64,000 nt of DNA from Pedobacter gandavensis. GTDB taxonomy: Bacteria; Bacteroidota; Bacteroidia; Sphingobacteriales; Sphingobacteriaceae. Location: positions 310,001-374,000 of the forward strand of contig NZ_WNXC01000003.1 of the NCBI RefSeq assembly GCF_014172405.1, given 5' to 3'. How positions within the stretch are numbered: position 1 is the stretch's first letter; the number at the start of each line of letters is the position of its first letter. Shown here in pieces: positions 44,007-51,819 of this stretch. Below the pieces are notes generated by a model. That model did not search any database, was not told the origin of the DNA, and saw nothing but the letters and a program-made list of their open reading frames with translations. The position numbers and the translations under genes are program-made.

Positions 44007-44839
44007 AGCTTTCCGGATAAACCGTTATAAATCATTTGCAATGCAAGAAAAGTGACCACAACTGCAAAAACTACTTTTAATTTATCAGTTTTAGTACGAA
44101 CCAGGATTTTTGAGCCGATCGTTGCACCGGTCAGCACACCTATGGTCACTGGCATCGCTATTCCTGGATCAATCTGACCCCGGTGTAAGTACACTATGGC
44201 ACTGGCAGCAGCCGTTACTCCCATCATAAAATTACTCGTCGTCGTAGATACCTTAAACGGGATTCTCATGATATTGTCCATCGCAATCACTTTTAAAGCA
44301 CCGGAACCAATACCTAGTAAACCGGAAATGATCCCGGCAAAAAACATCATTACAAAGCCCCCTGCAACCCGGTGAACTGCATAGTTTTTAGCTCCGTTTT
44401 CTGTAGGATAGGTTCCGTTCAGTTTAAGAAATACTGCCAGTTTCCCAGAAGTATCGTTATCCGAACGATCTACTTTCTTAATGACCATCATTGCCGCAGA
44501 GAATAAAAGAATCAGCCCAAAAACAACCGCAATAAAACCTGGATTCAGATAAACGGTGATCACAGCACCAATAACCGCACTCACTGTAGTGGCCACTTCG
44601 AGAAACATGCCAATTCGGATATTGGTGATTCCTTCTTTCACATAAGCTGCTGCAGAGCCGGATGAAGTTGCAATTACAGATACAATAGAAGCACCAATCG
44701 CATAATGAATATCGACACCCAATGCCAGTGTCAATAGCGGAATAATAATCACTCCACCTCCTAGACCAGTCAGCGAACCAACCAATCCAGCTAAAAAAGC
44801 ACCTGCTAGAACTATAAATGTAAATAGTAATACCGACAT
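44003..44839 (-). CDS. TauE/SafE-family permease
   Basis: A 278-residue inner-membrane protein with about eight helices and the two Gly-rich repeats of the family: GLVGSLTGLGGGVIIIPLL near residue 20 and GIISGLLGIGSGALKVIAM near 165. The family exports or imports small anions such as sulfite, sulfoacetate or taurine; the substrate here is unknown. It is coupled to the DUF1634 gene. A full -33/-7 promoter lies so close to the ATG (5 nt) that the mRNA may have no leader. Confidence 0.9.
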   Translation of the reverse strand: MSVLLFTFIVLAGAFLAGLVGSLTGLGGGVIIIPLLTLALGVDIHYAIGASIVSVIATSSGSAAAYVKEGITNIRIGMFLEVATTVSAVIGAVITVYLNPGFIAVVFGLILLFSAAMMVIKKVDRSDNDTSGKLAVFLKLNGTYPTENGAKNYAVHRVAGGFVMMFFAGIISGLLGIGSGALKVIAMDNIMRIPFKVSTTTSNFMMGVTAAASAIVYLHRGQIDPGIAMPVTIGVLTGATIGSKILVRTKTDKLKVVFAVVVTFLALQMIYNGLSGKL

Positions 44840-44844
44840 TGCTA

Positions 44845-44873
44845 CAAATATACTATCTATACATAGAACACAA
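44845..44873 (-). promoter_or_regulatory. Promoter of the TauE/SafE gene, almost touching the start codon
   Basis: TTG (44873-44871) and TATATTTG (44852-44845), 18 nt apart, on the minus strand; only TAGCA separates the -7 box from the ATG. Confidence 0.7.
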
Positions 44874-44937
44874 TAAAATTCACAAATGATTGTTAGATTA
44901 AACAGGGTTTCCCTTCAACATCATTTAATAAGCTTTA

Positions 44938-44945
44938 TATTTTTG
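44938..44945 (+). promoter_or_regulatory. -7 promoter box of the exported coiled-coil protein gene
   Basis: TATTTTTG, a full TAnnTTTG match, 67 nt before the ATG; -33 is not clear. Confidence 0.4.
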
Positions 44946-45012
44946 GTGAAACCTACAGAACTAAACACGATCATAGCCAACTAACAATAGTATTCCTTAA
45001 AACAAATCCCTT

Positions 45013-45615
45013 ATGAAAAAACTGTTATTCTCGATTATAGCGTTGCTCTTCTTAAATTTAAATACGCAGGCACAATTAGTTCCAGACAGTGCGAAAGTTG
45101 ACCCTAGTCTGAGGGGACAGTACCAGCTCATGATAGCTAAATCTAAAACCATTAATGGTTACAAGCTTATCAATCCAGCCAGGCTTGGCGCATTCTGGAA
45201 AAGTGTATCCGACTCGATCAACTACAACCGAAAACAACTGATCTCGATAAAGGTCAAACTTGCCGAACAAGAAAAAGCTGTTGCTACCTTGAAGGCACAG
45301 ATTTCAGGCTCAGAGAACGCTTTGGCTAGCTCCAATGCAAAGTTGGATGAAATTAGTTTTCTCGGCATCTCCTTTACTAAAAGCAAATACAATGTCATCG
45401 TATGGAGTCTGATCCTGGTCTTGGCTGCTGCACTTGCTATTGTCATCCTGCGCTCCGCTAAATTCATCCATGAAGCAAAATACAGGAGTTCATTATATGA
45501 AGAAATCGCTCAGGAATATCAAAACTACAAGACCAAGGCGAATGATAAAGAGAAAAAATTAGCGAGAGAATTGCAAGACGAACGCAATAAGCTTGACGAA
45601 CTTAGAAAGAAGTAA
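45013..45615 (+). CDS. Exported membrane-anchored coiled-coil protein of unknown function
   Basis: A 200-residue protein: a signal peptide (1-20, KKLLFSIIALLFLNLNTQAQ), a polar region with a coiled coil (about 75-115, SIKVKLAEQEKAVATLKAQI), a membrane helix (about 128-148, YNVIVWSLILVLAAALAIVI) and a charged coiled-coil tail (about 155-200, rich in Lys and Glu). I recognise no family. The arrangement suggests a coil on the periplasmic side, one membrane pass, and a cytoplasmic tail. It is the only plus-strand gene inside the ribosomal supercluster and faces rpsJ across a shared terminator. Confidence 0.75.
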   Translation: MKKLLFSIIALLFLNLNTQAQLVPDSAKVDPSLRGQYQLMIAKSKTINGYKLINPARLGAFWKSVSDSINYNRKQLISIKVKLAEQEKAVATLKAQISGSENALASSNAKLDEISFLGISFTKSKYNVIVWSLILVLAAALAIVILRSAKFIHEAKYRSSLYEEIAQEYQNYKTKANDKEKKLARELQDERNKLDELRKK

Positions 45616-45660
45616 TGCCTTAAAAAATACAACGTTCCTTCTTAAAAAAGGAAGTTCAAC

Positions 45661-45698
45661 AAAAAAGCCTTCCGAAAATAAATTCGGAAGGCTTTTTT
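45661..45698. terminator. Strong bidirectional terminator between rpsJ and the exported protein gene
   Basis: A perfect 16-bp stem (AAAAAAGCCTTCCGAA / TTCGGAAGGCTTTTTT) around a 6-nt loop. It ends the str operon on one strand and the exported protein gene on the other. Confidence 0.95.
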
Positions 45699-45715
45699 GC
45701 TATTCGTCTAAAAAG

Positions 45716-46021
45716 TTAAACTTTGATTTCAACTTCAACACCGCTAGGTAGTTCAAGTTTCATTAAAGCGTCAACCGTTTTAGAGTTAGAGCTATAAATG
45801 TCTAACAAACGTTTGTAAGCGCACAATTGAAACTGCTCACGTGCTTTTTTGTTAACGTGTGGAGAACGCAAAACAGTGAAGATTTTCTTTTCTGTAGGCA
45901 ATGGAATTGGTCCACTAACTACTGCACCCGTAGGTTTAACAGTCTTAACGATTTTCTCAGCAGATTTATCTACCAAGTTGTAATCGTAAGATTTTAATTT
46001 AATTCTGATTCTTTGGCTCAT
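45716..46021 (-). CDS. rpsJ: 30S ribosomal protein S10
   Basis: A 101-residue uS10 (NusE): [20 protein letters not shown] and the signature [20 protein letters not shown]. It lies 59 nt after fusA, so it is the last gene of the str operon. In most bacteria rplC follows directly; here a strong terminator and about 2.3 kb of unrelated genes come between. Confidence 0.98.
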   Translation of the reverse strand: MSQRIRIKLKSYDYNLVDKSAEKIVKTVKPTGAVVSGPIPLPTEKKIFTVLRSPHVNKKAREQFQLCAYKRLLDIYSSNSKTVDALMKLELPSGVEVEIKV

Positions 46022-46037
46022 CTTATATATGTATTAA

Positions 46038-46071
46038 GGCTGCCGGTTAGAGCTATTAATAACCGGCTGCC
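46038..46071 (-). other. Intercistronic hairpin, fusA-rpsJ
   Basis: GCCGGTTA and TAACCGGC form an 8-bp stem with a 10-nt loop, extended by GGC/GCC beyond one T-T mismatch. It has no T-run, so read-through into rpsJ is expected; it may slow decay or modulate rpsJ. Confidence 0.5.
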
Positions 46072-46080
46072 GATTTATTA

Positions 46081-48195
46081 CTATTCTGCAGATTTGATTC
46101 TACCTTTTGATTTAGCAACTACTTCATCCTGTACGTTTCTTGGTGCTGGTGCGTAGTGATCAAACTCCATTGTTGAAGTTGCACGACCAGAAGTGATGGT
46201 ACGTAACTGAGTTACATAACCAAACATCTCAGAAAGAGGCACAGTAGCTTTAATTACCTGAGAACCATTACGCGTGTCCATACCTAAAAGTTGACCACGA
46301 CGACGGTTCATGTCACCGATAACATCACCCATGTTTTCTTCAGGGGTTAAGATTTCGATTTTCATGATTGGCTCCATCAATACTGGATTACATTTTGGTA
46401 ATGCTTCACGGTAAGCCATTTTAGCTGCAAGTTCAAATGATAAAGCATCTGAATCGACTGCGTGGAATGAACCATCAATTAAGCGAACTTTCATGTCTGG
46501 TAGTGGATAACCAGCCAATACTCCATTAGCCATAGATGCTGCGAAACCTTTCTCAACTGAAGGGATAAACTCACGAGGGATTGAACCACCTGTGATTTCA
46601 TTCACAAATTGTAAACCACCTTTTTCGTAATCCGCATCGATTGGAGAAATAACAACTTGGATATCCGCGAATTTACCACGACCACCTGATTGTTTTTTGT
46701 AAGTCTCACGGTGTTGAACCGAACCATTAATTGCTTCTTTGTAAGCAACTTGTGGCGCACCTTGGTTAACCTCAACTTTAAACTCACGTCTTAAGCGGTC
46801 AATCAAGATATCTAAGTGAAGCTCACCCATACCAGAGATTACAGTTTGGCCAGTTTCCTGATCAGTCTGAACTCTAAATGTAGGATCTTCTTCAGCTAAT
46901 TTAGATAAACCAATACCTAATTTATCAATGTCAGCTTGAGTTTTAGGCTCAATAGCTAAACCGATAACCGGTTCTGGGAAATCCATAGATTCTAAAATAA
47001 TTGGATTTTTCTCATCACAAAGTGTATCACCTGTTTTGATATCTTTAAAGCCTACTACTGCAGCAATATCACCAGCACCTACATTAGGAATTGGGTTTTG
47101 CTTGTTCGCGTGCATTTGGAAGATACGAGAGATACGCTCTTTGTTCTCAGAACGTGCGTTGTAAACGTATGAACCAGCGTCTAAGTTACCTGAGTATACA
47201 CGGATAAAGCACAAACGACCTACGAAAGGATCGGTTGCAATTTTAAACGCTAATGCTGCAAACGGCTCATTAACATCTGGTTGACGAGTTACTTCTTCAC
47301 CTGTTTCTGGGTTGGTACCAGTGATACCATCCACATCCATTGGCGAAGGCAACAATTCCATTACCAAATCCAACATAGTTTGAACACCTTTGTTTTTGAA
47401 AGATGAACCACAAACCATAGGAACGATTTTAGCATCTAGAGTTGCTTTACGCAATGCATCAAGAATTTCACGCTCAGTGATTGAGTTTGGATCCTCGAAG
47501 AATTTCTCCATTAAGGACTCATCATAATCAGCAACAGCTTCTAATAAATTCTCTCTCCATTCCGCAACTTCGTCTAACATATCTTCTGGAATTGGAACTT
47601 CAGTAAAGGTCATACCTTTATCTTCTTCATTCCAAACGATACCACGGTTGTTGATTAAATCAACTACACCTTTAAAGCTATCTTCACCACCGATAGGTAA
47701 TTGTAAAGGAACTGCATGGCTACCCAACATTTCTCTTACTTGCTTCACAACTTTTAAGAAGTCAGCTCCTGAACGGTCCATTTTGTTAACGAAACCAATA
47801 CGTGGAACTGCATAGTTGTTAGCTAAACGCCAGTTAGTTTCAGATTGAGGCTCAACACCATCAACTGCTGAAAATAAGAATACCAATCCGTCTAAAACAC
47901 GAAGTGAACGGTTTACCTCTACGGTAAAATCCACGTGTCCTGGAGTATCGATAACGTTTACCTGGTATTTATTACCGCGGTAAGGCCAGAATACCGTTGT
48001 AGCTGCAGACGTGATCGTAATTCCACGTTCTGCCTCTTGGATCATCCAGTCCATCGTAGATGCACCTTCGTGTACCTCACCAATTTTGTGATTTACTCCG
48101 GCGTAATAAAGGATACGCTCAGTTGTTGTGGTTTTACCCGCATCAATGTGAGCCGCGATTCCAATATTTCTTGTAAATTTTAAATCTCTTGACAT
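46081..48195 (-). CDS. fusA: Elongation factor G
   Basis: A 704-residue translocation GTPase. G1 [18 protein letters not shown]3 [13 protein letters not shown]4 [10 protein letters not shown], and domains II-V to the end ([14 protein letters not shown]). It lies 18 nt after rpsG. tuf, which often follows fusA in Proteobacteria, is absent, as is usual in Bacteroidota. Confidence 0.98.
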   Translation of the reverse strand: MSRDLKFTRNIGIAAHIDAGKTTTTERILYYAGVNHKIGEVHEGASTMDWMIQEAERGITITSAATTVFWPYRGNKYQVNVIDTPGHVDFTVEVNRSLRVLDGLVFLFSAVDGVEPQSETNWRLANNYAVPRIGFVNKMDRSGADFLKVVKQVREMLGSHAVPLQLPIGGEDSFKGVVDLINNRGIVWNEEDKGMTFTEVPIPEDMLDEVAEWRENLLEAVADYDESLMEKFFEDPNSITEREILDALRKATLDAKIVPMVCGSSFKNKGVQTMLDLVMELLPSPMDVDGITGTNPETGEEVTRQPDVNEPFAALAFKIATDPFVGRLCFIRVYSGNLDAGSYVYNARSENKERISRIFQMHANKQNPIPNVGAGDIAAVVGFKDIKTGDTLCDEKNPIILESMDFPEPVIGLAIEPKTQADIDKLGIGLSKLAEEDPTFRVQTDQETGQTVISGMGELHLDILIDRLRREFKVEVNQGAPQVAYKEAINGSVQHRETYKKQSGGRGKFADIQVVISPIDADYEKGGLQFVNEITGGSIPREFIPSVEKGFAASMANGVLAGYPLPDMKVRLIDGSFHAVDSDALSFELAAKMAYREALPKCNPVLMEPIMKIEILTPEENMGDVIGDMNRRRGQLLGMDTRNGSQVIKATVPLSEMFGYVTQLRTITSGRATSTMEFDHYAPAPRNVQDEVVAKSKGRIKSAE

Positions 48196-48213
48196 TTTAT
48201 AATTCTCTATAAA

Positions 48214-48681
48214 TTAGAAACGGAAGTGAGAGAACGCTTTGTTAGCCTCAGCCATTTTATGCGTATCTTCTTTTTTCTTAACGGCTGCACCTTCACCTTT
48301 AGCTGCTGAAACGATTTCACCTGCTAATTTTTCTTTCATGGTTTTTTCACCACGTTTACGAGCGTAAGAAATTAACCATTTCATGCCTAAAGCAATCTTA
48401 CGGTCAGGTCTTACCTCTGTAGGTACCTGGAAATTTGCACCACCTACACGACGAGATTTAACCTCTACTGCAGGCATTACATTTGTTAAAGCACGTTTCC
48501 ACACTTCTAGACCGTTCTCACCTGCTTTTTTCTCAGCAAGTTCAACAGCATCATAAAAAATACTATATGCGATAGATTTTTTTCCATCGTACATCATATT
48601 GTTTACAAAACGGGTCACCTGAACATCGTTAAATTTTGGATCAGGAAGGATAATTCTTTTCTTTGGTTTTGACTTTCTCAT
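48214..48681 (-). CDS. rpsG: 30S ribosomal protein S7
   Basis: A 155-residue uS7: [39 protein letters not shown] and the E-site end. A primary 16S rRNA binder that in E. coli also regulates the str operon. It has a perfect AGGAGG 8 nt before its ATG. It lies 16 nt after rpsL. Confidence 0.98.
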   Translation of the reverse strand: MRKSKPKKRIILPDPKFNDVQVTRFVNNMMYDGKKSIAYSIFYDAVELAEKKAGENGLEVWKRALTNVMPAVEVKSRRVGGANFQVPTEVRPDRKIALGMKWLISYARKRGEKTMKEKLAGEIVSAAKGEGAAVKKKEDTHKMAEANKAFSHFRF

Positions 48682-48689
48682 TTGTTTTT

Positions 48690-48695
48690 CCTCCT
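48690..48695 (-). promoter_or_regulatory. Perfect Shine-Dalgarno site of rpsG
   Basis: AGGAGG on the minus strand, 8 nt before the ATG, in the rpsL-rpsG spacer. Unusual in this genome, where starts are mostly preceded by A-rich sequence. Confidence 0.75.
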
Positions 48696-48697
48696 AA

Positions 48698-49111
48698 TTA
48701 TTTCTTTTTACCTTTTGTTGGTGCCGCTACTACTTGACCTGGTTTAGGACGTTTAGTACCGTATTTTGAACGACGTTGGTTACGACCAGCAACTCCTGAA
48801 GTATCTAACGCTCCACGGATGATGTGGTAACGTACTCCTGGTAAATCTTTAACACGACCACCACGGATCAATACAATGGAGTGCTCCTGTAAATTGTGAC
48901 CTTCACCTGGAATATAGGCATTCACCTCTTTACCATTGGTTAAACGTACACGGGCAACTTTACGCATTGCTGAGTTTGGTTTTTTAGGGGTAGTGGTATA
49001 TACACGTGTACATACACCTCTTCGCTGTGGACAGCTGTCCAACGCAGGAGACTTACTCTTGAACTCCAGTGCTACTCTACCTTTTCTAACTAATTGTTGA
49101 ATGGTTGGCAT
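48698..49111 (-). CDS. rpsL: 30S ribosomal protein S12
   Basis: A 137-residue uS12: [20 protein letters not shown], the decoding-centre loop [18 protein letters not shown] with Lys at the usual streptomycin-resistance position, and [17 protein letters not shown]. First gene of the str operon, with a consensus promoter upstream. Confidence 0.98.
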   Translation of the reverse strand: MPTIQQLVRKGRVALEFKSKSPALDSCPQRRGVCTRVYTTTPKKPNSAMRKVARVRLTNGKEVNAYIPGEGHNLQEHSIVLIRGGRVKDLPGVRYHIIRGALDTSGVAGRNQRRSKYGTKRPKPGQVVAAPTKGKKK

Positions 49112-49167
49112 TGTTCTTTTTGTTTTCTATTAATATTTAAAAACTTTACCCCTATAATAAGGGACTG

Positions 49168-49198
49168 CAAAGGTAGGATATTACATTTTATAAATCAA
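49168..49198 (-). promoter_or_regulatory. Promoter of the str operon
   Basis: On the minus strand TTG (49198-49196) and TACCTTTG (49175-49168), 20 nt apart; both match the Bacteroidota consensus. The -7 box is 56 nt before the rpsL ATG. Confidence 0.8.
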
Positions 49199-49558
49199 GG
49201 GCTTAACGCAAAAATAATTCTAAGCTAAGATTGCTTAAAATCAATAGGATCAGAAGGTTTAGCCGTCATGTAATTGCTATTGAATTTTCAAACTCTAGTA
49301 TAAAGTACCTGAAACCTAAATTCAAAATGAGTTCAGAACGAGCTCAACATCTAAACAGATTTATTTAACCTTTAATAAAGCTTTTCCAGGGCTCTTCTAG
49401 GGCTTTGATAGGGCCAATTGACCTTTCAAAACCGGGATAATAGCCTTGTAAACATGTTAAAGTCCTCAAGATATATCGAACTCATCCAGTCTCCTGGTCA
49501 AACTCCGCTTGAGGTCAGAAAATAGTATTAGTATAACAAATCTATAAGATTAACTATA
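49199..49558. other. Gene-free stretch upstream of the str operon
   Basis: About 360 nt without a credible reading frame, between the str promoter and the stop of the VF530 gene. The only pattern I see is a fourfold degenerate 11-nt repeat at 49371-49414. No tRNA, terminator with T-run or mobile-element end was noticed. Confidence 0.6.
49371..49414. repeat. Four degenerate 11-nt tandem repeats
   Basis: TTTAATAAAGC, TTTTCCAGGGC, TCTTCTAGGGC and TTTGATAGGGC follow each other without gaps; the last three share AGGGC. The period is close to one turn of the helix. Confidence 0.5.
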
Positions 49559-49780
49559 TCAGTGGAAAGTGTCTAAGTAAAGTTTCTCTACTTTCTTTCT
49601 GGCCCAATCCGTCTTACGTAGAAATTTCAAGCTGGACTTTAAACTTGGATTATTCAAAAAACATTCAATACGAATCAATCTACCCAATTCTGGCCAGTCG
49701 TAATGCCACACCAATTGTTTAACAATAAACTCCAATGTTTTACCATGTAAAGGGTTATTTGGCTGTGCTGATTCTGTCAT
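49559..49780 (-). CDS. VF530-family (DUF2132) small DNA-binding-like protein
   Basis: A 73-residue protein, nearly all of it the VF530 domain: [20 protein letters not shown], then [20 protein letters not shown] and [10 protein letters not shown] structure of the Vibrio member suggested DNA binding, but its role is not established. The gene stands alone. A -7 promoter box lies only 4 nt upstream of the ATG. Confidence 0.88.
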   Translation of the reverse strand: MTESAQPNNPLHGKTLEFIVKQLVWHYDWPELGRLIRIECFLNNPSLKSSLKFLRKTDWARKKVEKLYLDTFH

Positions 49781-49784
49781 GCTA

Positions 49785-49792
49785 CAAAAATA
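49785..49792 (-). promoter_or_regulatory. -7 promoter box touching the VF530 gene
   Basis: TATTTTTG on the minus strand, with only TAGC before the ATG. Confidence 0.55.
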
Positions 49793-49850
49793 ATAAGAAT
49801 TTCCGGCTCCTAAATGTCATCCGGATAAAAAGACTCTAATTAGTAATGAC

Positions 49851-49858
49851 TAAATTTG
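49851..49858 (+). promoter_or_regulatory. -7 promoter box of the DUF2027-like gene
   Basis: TAAATTTG, a full TAnnTTTG match 30 nt before the ATG at 49889. It includes a TTG that could be mistaken for an earlier start. Confidence 0.5.
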
Positions 49859-49888
49859 TCCTATTCAGTTTTACTTAATTCCTACCTC

Positions 49889-50530
49889 ATGCAATTTAAA
49901 TTAGGAGATTTTGTTCGTTTCGTGGACGAAAATATAGAAGGTTATATCACCAGAATAATCGATAAAGACATGCTTGGTGTGACCGATTCGAATGATTTTG
50001 AAATTCCCGTACTCGCTTCTAAAGTGACTTTAGTTCATGACGAAATCCCTGAAAGTGATATCGTTTCTAACCGTCCAGCTGTAGTGATTCCAGAAGCACA
50101 ATTTATTAAAGACGGAGTTTATCTGGGTTTGATTACTGATCAACACAGTACTTCGGTAGCCCATTTCCATTTGGTAAATGAAAGCTCTTTCCAATTATTA
50201 ACCAGCTTAACCACAGAAAAAGGTGACCATTATAAAGGGGAATTTGCGGCTATTATTCCTGCCCATTCGACCAAAAAGATTTACTCTGCTCAATTGGGAG
50301 ACATTCAGATCTGGCCAAAGTTCAAACTGGAAATTTTATTCCATACCCCGGCAGATGTGGAACCTAAAGCGCCCATCATTTACCATGAACGCATCAAAGG
50401 AAAAGATCTTTCTGTAGCGAAAGTAGACATCGCATTACTGAAACAAAAAGGCTGGTTAATCCGCCTGGACGCTCCGGAAGCTTTGATTGATGCAGAAAAA
50501 TTGAAAGAAAGTTTTTTTAAAGCACGATAA
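49889..50530 (+). CDS. DUF2027-like protein without Smr domain
   Basis: A 213-residue protein. The first 60 residues (MQFKLGDFVRFVDENIEGYI, then FEIPVLASKVTLV) form a small beta domain typical of Bacteroidota DUF2027 proteins, and the next 120 (YLGLITDQHSTSVAHFHLVN...) fit the DUF2027 fold. Most relatives I know continue with a C-terminal Smr nuclease-like domain; this one ends before it. ATG at 49889 is chosen because the only earlier in-frame start lies inside a promoter box. Function unknown. Confidence 0.65.
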   Translation: MQFKLGDFVRFVDENIEGYITRIIDKDMLGVTDSNDFEIPVLASKVTLVHDEIPESDIVSNRPAVVIPEAQFIKDGVYLGLITDQHSTSVAHFHLVNESSFQLLTSLTTEKGDHYKGEFAAIIPAHSTKKIYSAQLGDIQIWPKFKLEILFHTPADVEPKAPIIYHERIKGKDLSVAKVDIALLKQKGWLIRLDAPEALIDAEKLKESFFKAR

Positions 50531-50617
50531 CAGCTAGGTACCAGGCAAGGATGCCAATTAAGTACCAAACAATTACAGGAATTCAGGCGTTATCCCTTAA
50601 CACCATTCCATAATCCG

Positions 50618-51748
50618 ATGAAATACTTAGCTCCTATTTTTTGCCTAATGCTATGCATTCCACTGTTGGCGGTTACTTGTAACCGCCCAATGGAAAAACT
50701 AGAAGAACCCAGACTTAAAGACATCAAGCTTCCTGAAGGCTTCAAAATTGAGGTTTTTGCAAAAGTGGACAATCCAAGATCCATGGCTTTAGGTGCAAAT
50801 GGAACCGTATTTGTAGGTAACCGTGATGGGGATAAAGTCTACGCCCTGGTAGATGAAAATAAAGATGGTATCGCCGAAAAAACCTATATCATCGCCCAAG
50901 GTTTAAAAGATATGCCCAACGGTGTTGCCTTTAAAGATGGTAACCTATATGTAGCAGAAATCAGCAAAATCTGGCGTTATGATAATATTGAAAAACACTT
51001 AGCAAATCCGCCTAAGCCAGTACTGGTTTACGATAAACTTCCGACAGATACCCACCATGGTTGGAAATACATTGCTTTTGGTCCCGATGGAAAACTCTAT
51101 GTGCCTATTGGCGCCCCCTGCAATATTTGCGATAATACAGATAAAGATAAAAGATATGCCTCCATCACCCGGATGAATCCCGATGGCACTGGCTTTGAAA
51201 TTTTCGCCAATGGCGTCAGGAACTCTGTAGGTTTCGACTGGAATCCACTGACCAAAGATCTTTGGTTTACTGACAATGGAAGAGATATGTTAGGCGATGA
51301 TATCCCAGCAGATGAACTCAACCGTGCAGAAAAGCCTGGAATGCATTTTGGCTATCCATTTGTCCATGCAGGAGATCTATTAGATCCAGAATTTGGTAAA
51401 GGAAAAAACCCTAAAGACTACACTCCTCCTCAGGCAAAACTAAACGCACATACCGCTGCATTGGGTATGAAATTTTATACAGGCGATCAGTTCCCGAAAG
51501 CTTACAAAAATCAAATCTTCATTGCAGAGCATGGTTCGTGGAACAGAAAAGAACCTACAGGCTACCGCGTAACCCTGGTTAAATTGGATGGGAACAAAGT
51601 GATCAGCTATGAGCCCTTTGCCTCCGGCTGGCTGAAAAACGGAAAAGCATGGGGAAGACCTGTTGATGTGCTGCAGCTAAAAGATGGCTCGCTCCTCGTT
51701 TCTGATGACTTTGCAAACCTTGTTTATAGAATCACTTATGATAAATAA
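50618..51748 (+). CDS. Sorbosone-dehydrogenase-like (PQQ sugar dehydrogenase family) lipoprotein
   Basis: A 376-residue six-bladed beta-propeller protein of the L-sorbosone/glucose dehydrogenase family. The signal sequence ends at Cys 21 (LLAVTC), an imperfect lipobox that suggests a lipoprotein. Repeated blades are seen: NPRSMALGANGTVFVGNR, NGVAFKDGNLYVAEI, YIAFGPDGKLYVPIGAPCN, GRPVDVLQLKDGSLLVSDD. IAEHGSWNR is conserved in the family. These proteins oxidise sugars with PQQ or act on unknown substrates in the periplasm; neither cofactor nor substrate can be confirmed. Confidence 0.85.
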   Translation: MKYLAPIFCLMLCIPLLAVTCNRPMEKLEEPRLKDIKLPEGFKIEVFAKVDNPRSMALGANGTVFVGNRDGDKVYALVDENKDGIAEKTYIIAQGLKDMPNGVAFKDGNLYVAEISKIWRYDNIEKHLANPPKPVLVYDKLPTDTHHGWKYIAFGPDGKLYVPIGAPCNICDNTDKDKRYASITRMNPDGTGFEIFANGVRNSVGFDWNPLTKDLWFTDNGRDMLGDDIPADELNRAEKPGMHFGYPFVHAGDLLDPEFGKGKNPKDYTPPQAKLNAHTAALGMKFYTGDQFPKAYKNQIFIAEHGSWNRKEPTGYRVTLVKLDGNKVISYEPFASGWLKNGKAWGRPVDVLQLKDGSLLVSDDFANLVYRITYDK

Positions 51749-51819
51749 TTTTTCAAGCCTGAACATCGTCTTTCCGGGATATTTTTTGTAACCTGCCGAA
51801 ATCAGTAAAAATACCGGAA

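Noticed and set aside
43611..45615. The rpsJ-rplC insertion as a mobile element
   Set aside because: No transposase, integrase, terminal repeats or target duplications were seen, and each unit has native-looking promoters and terminators.
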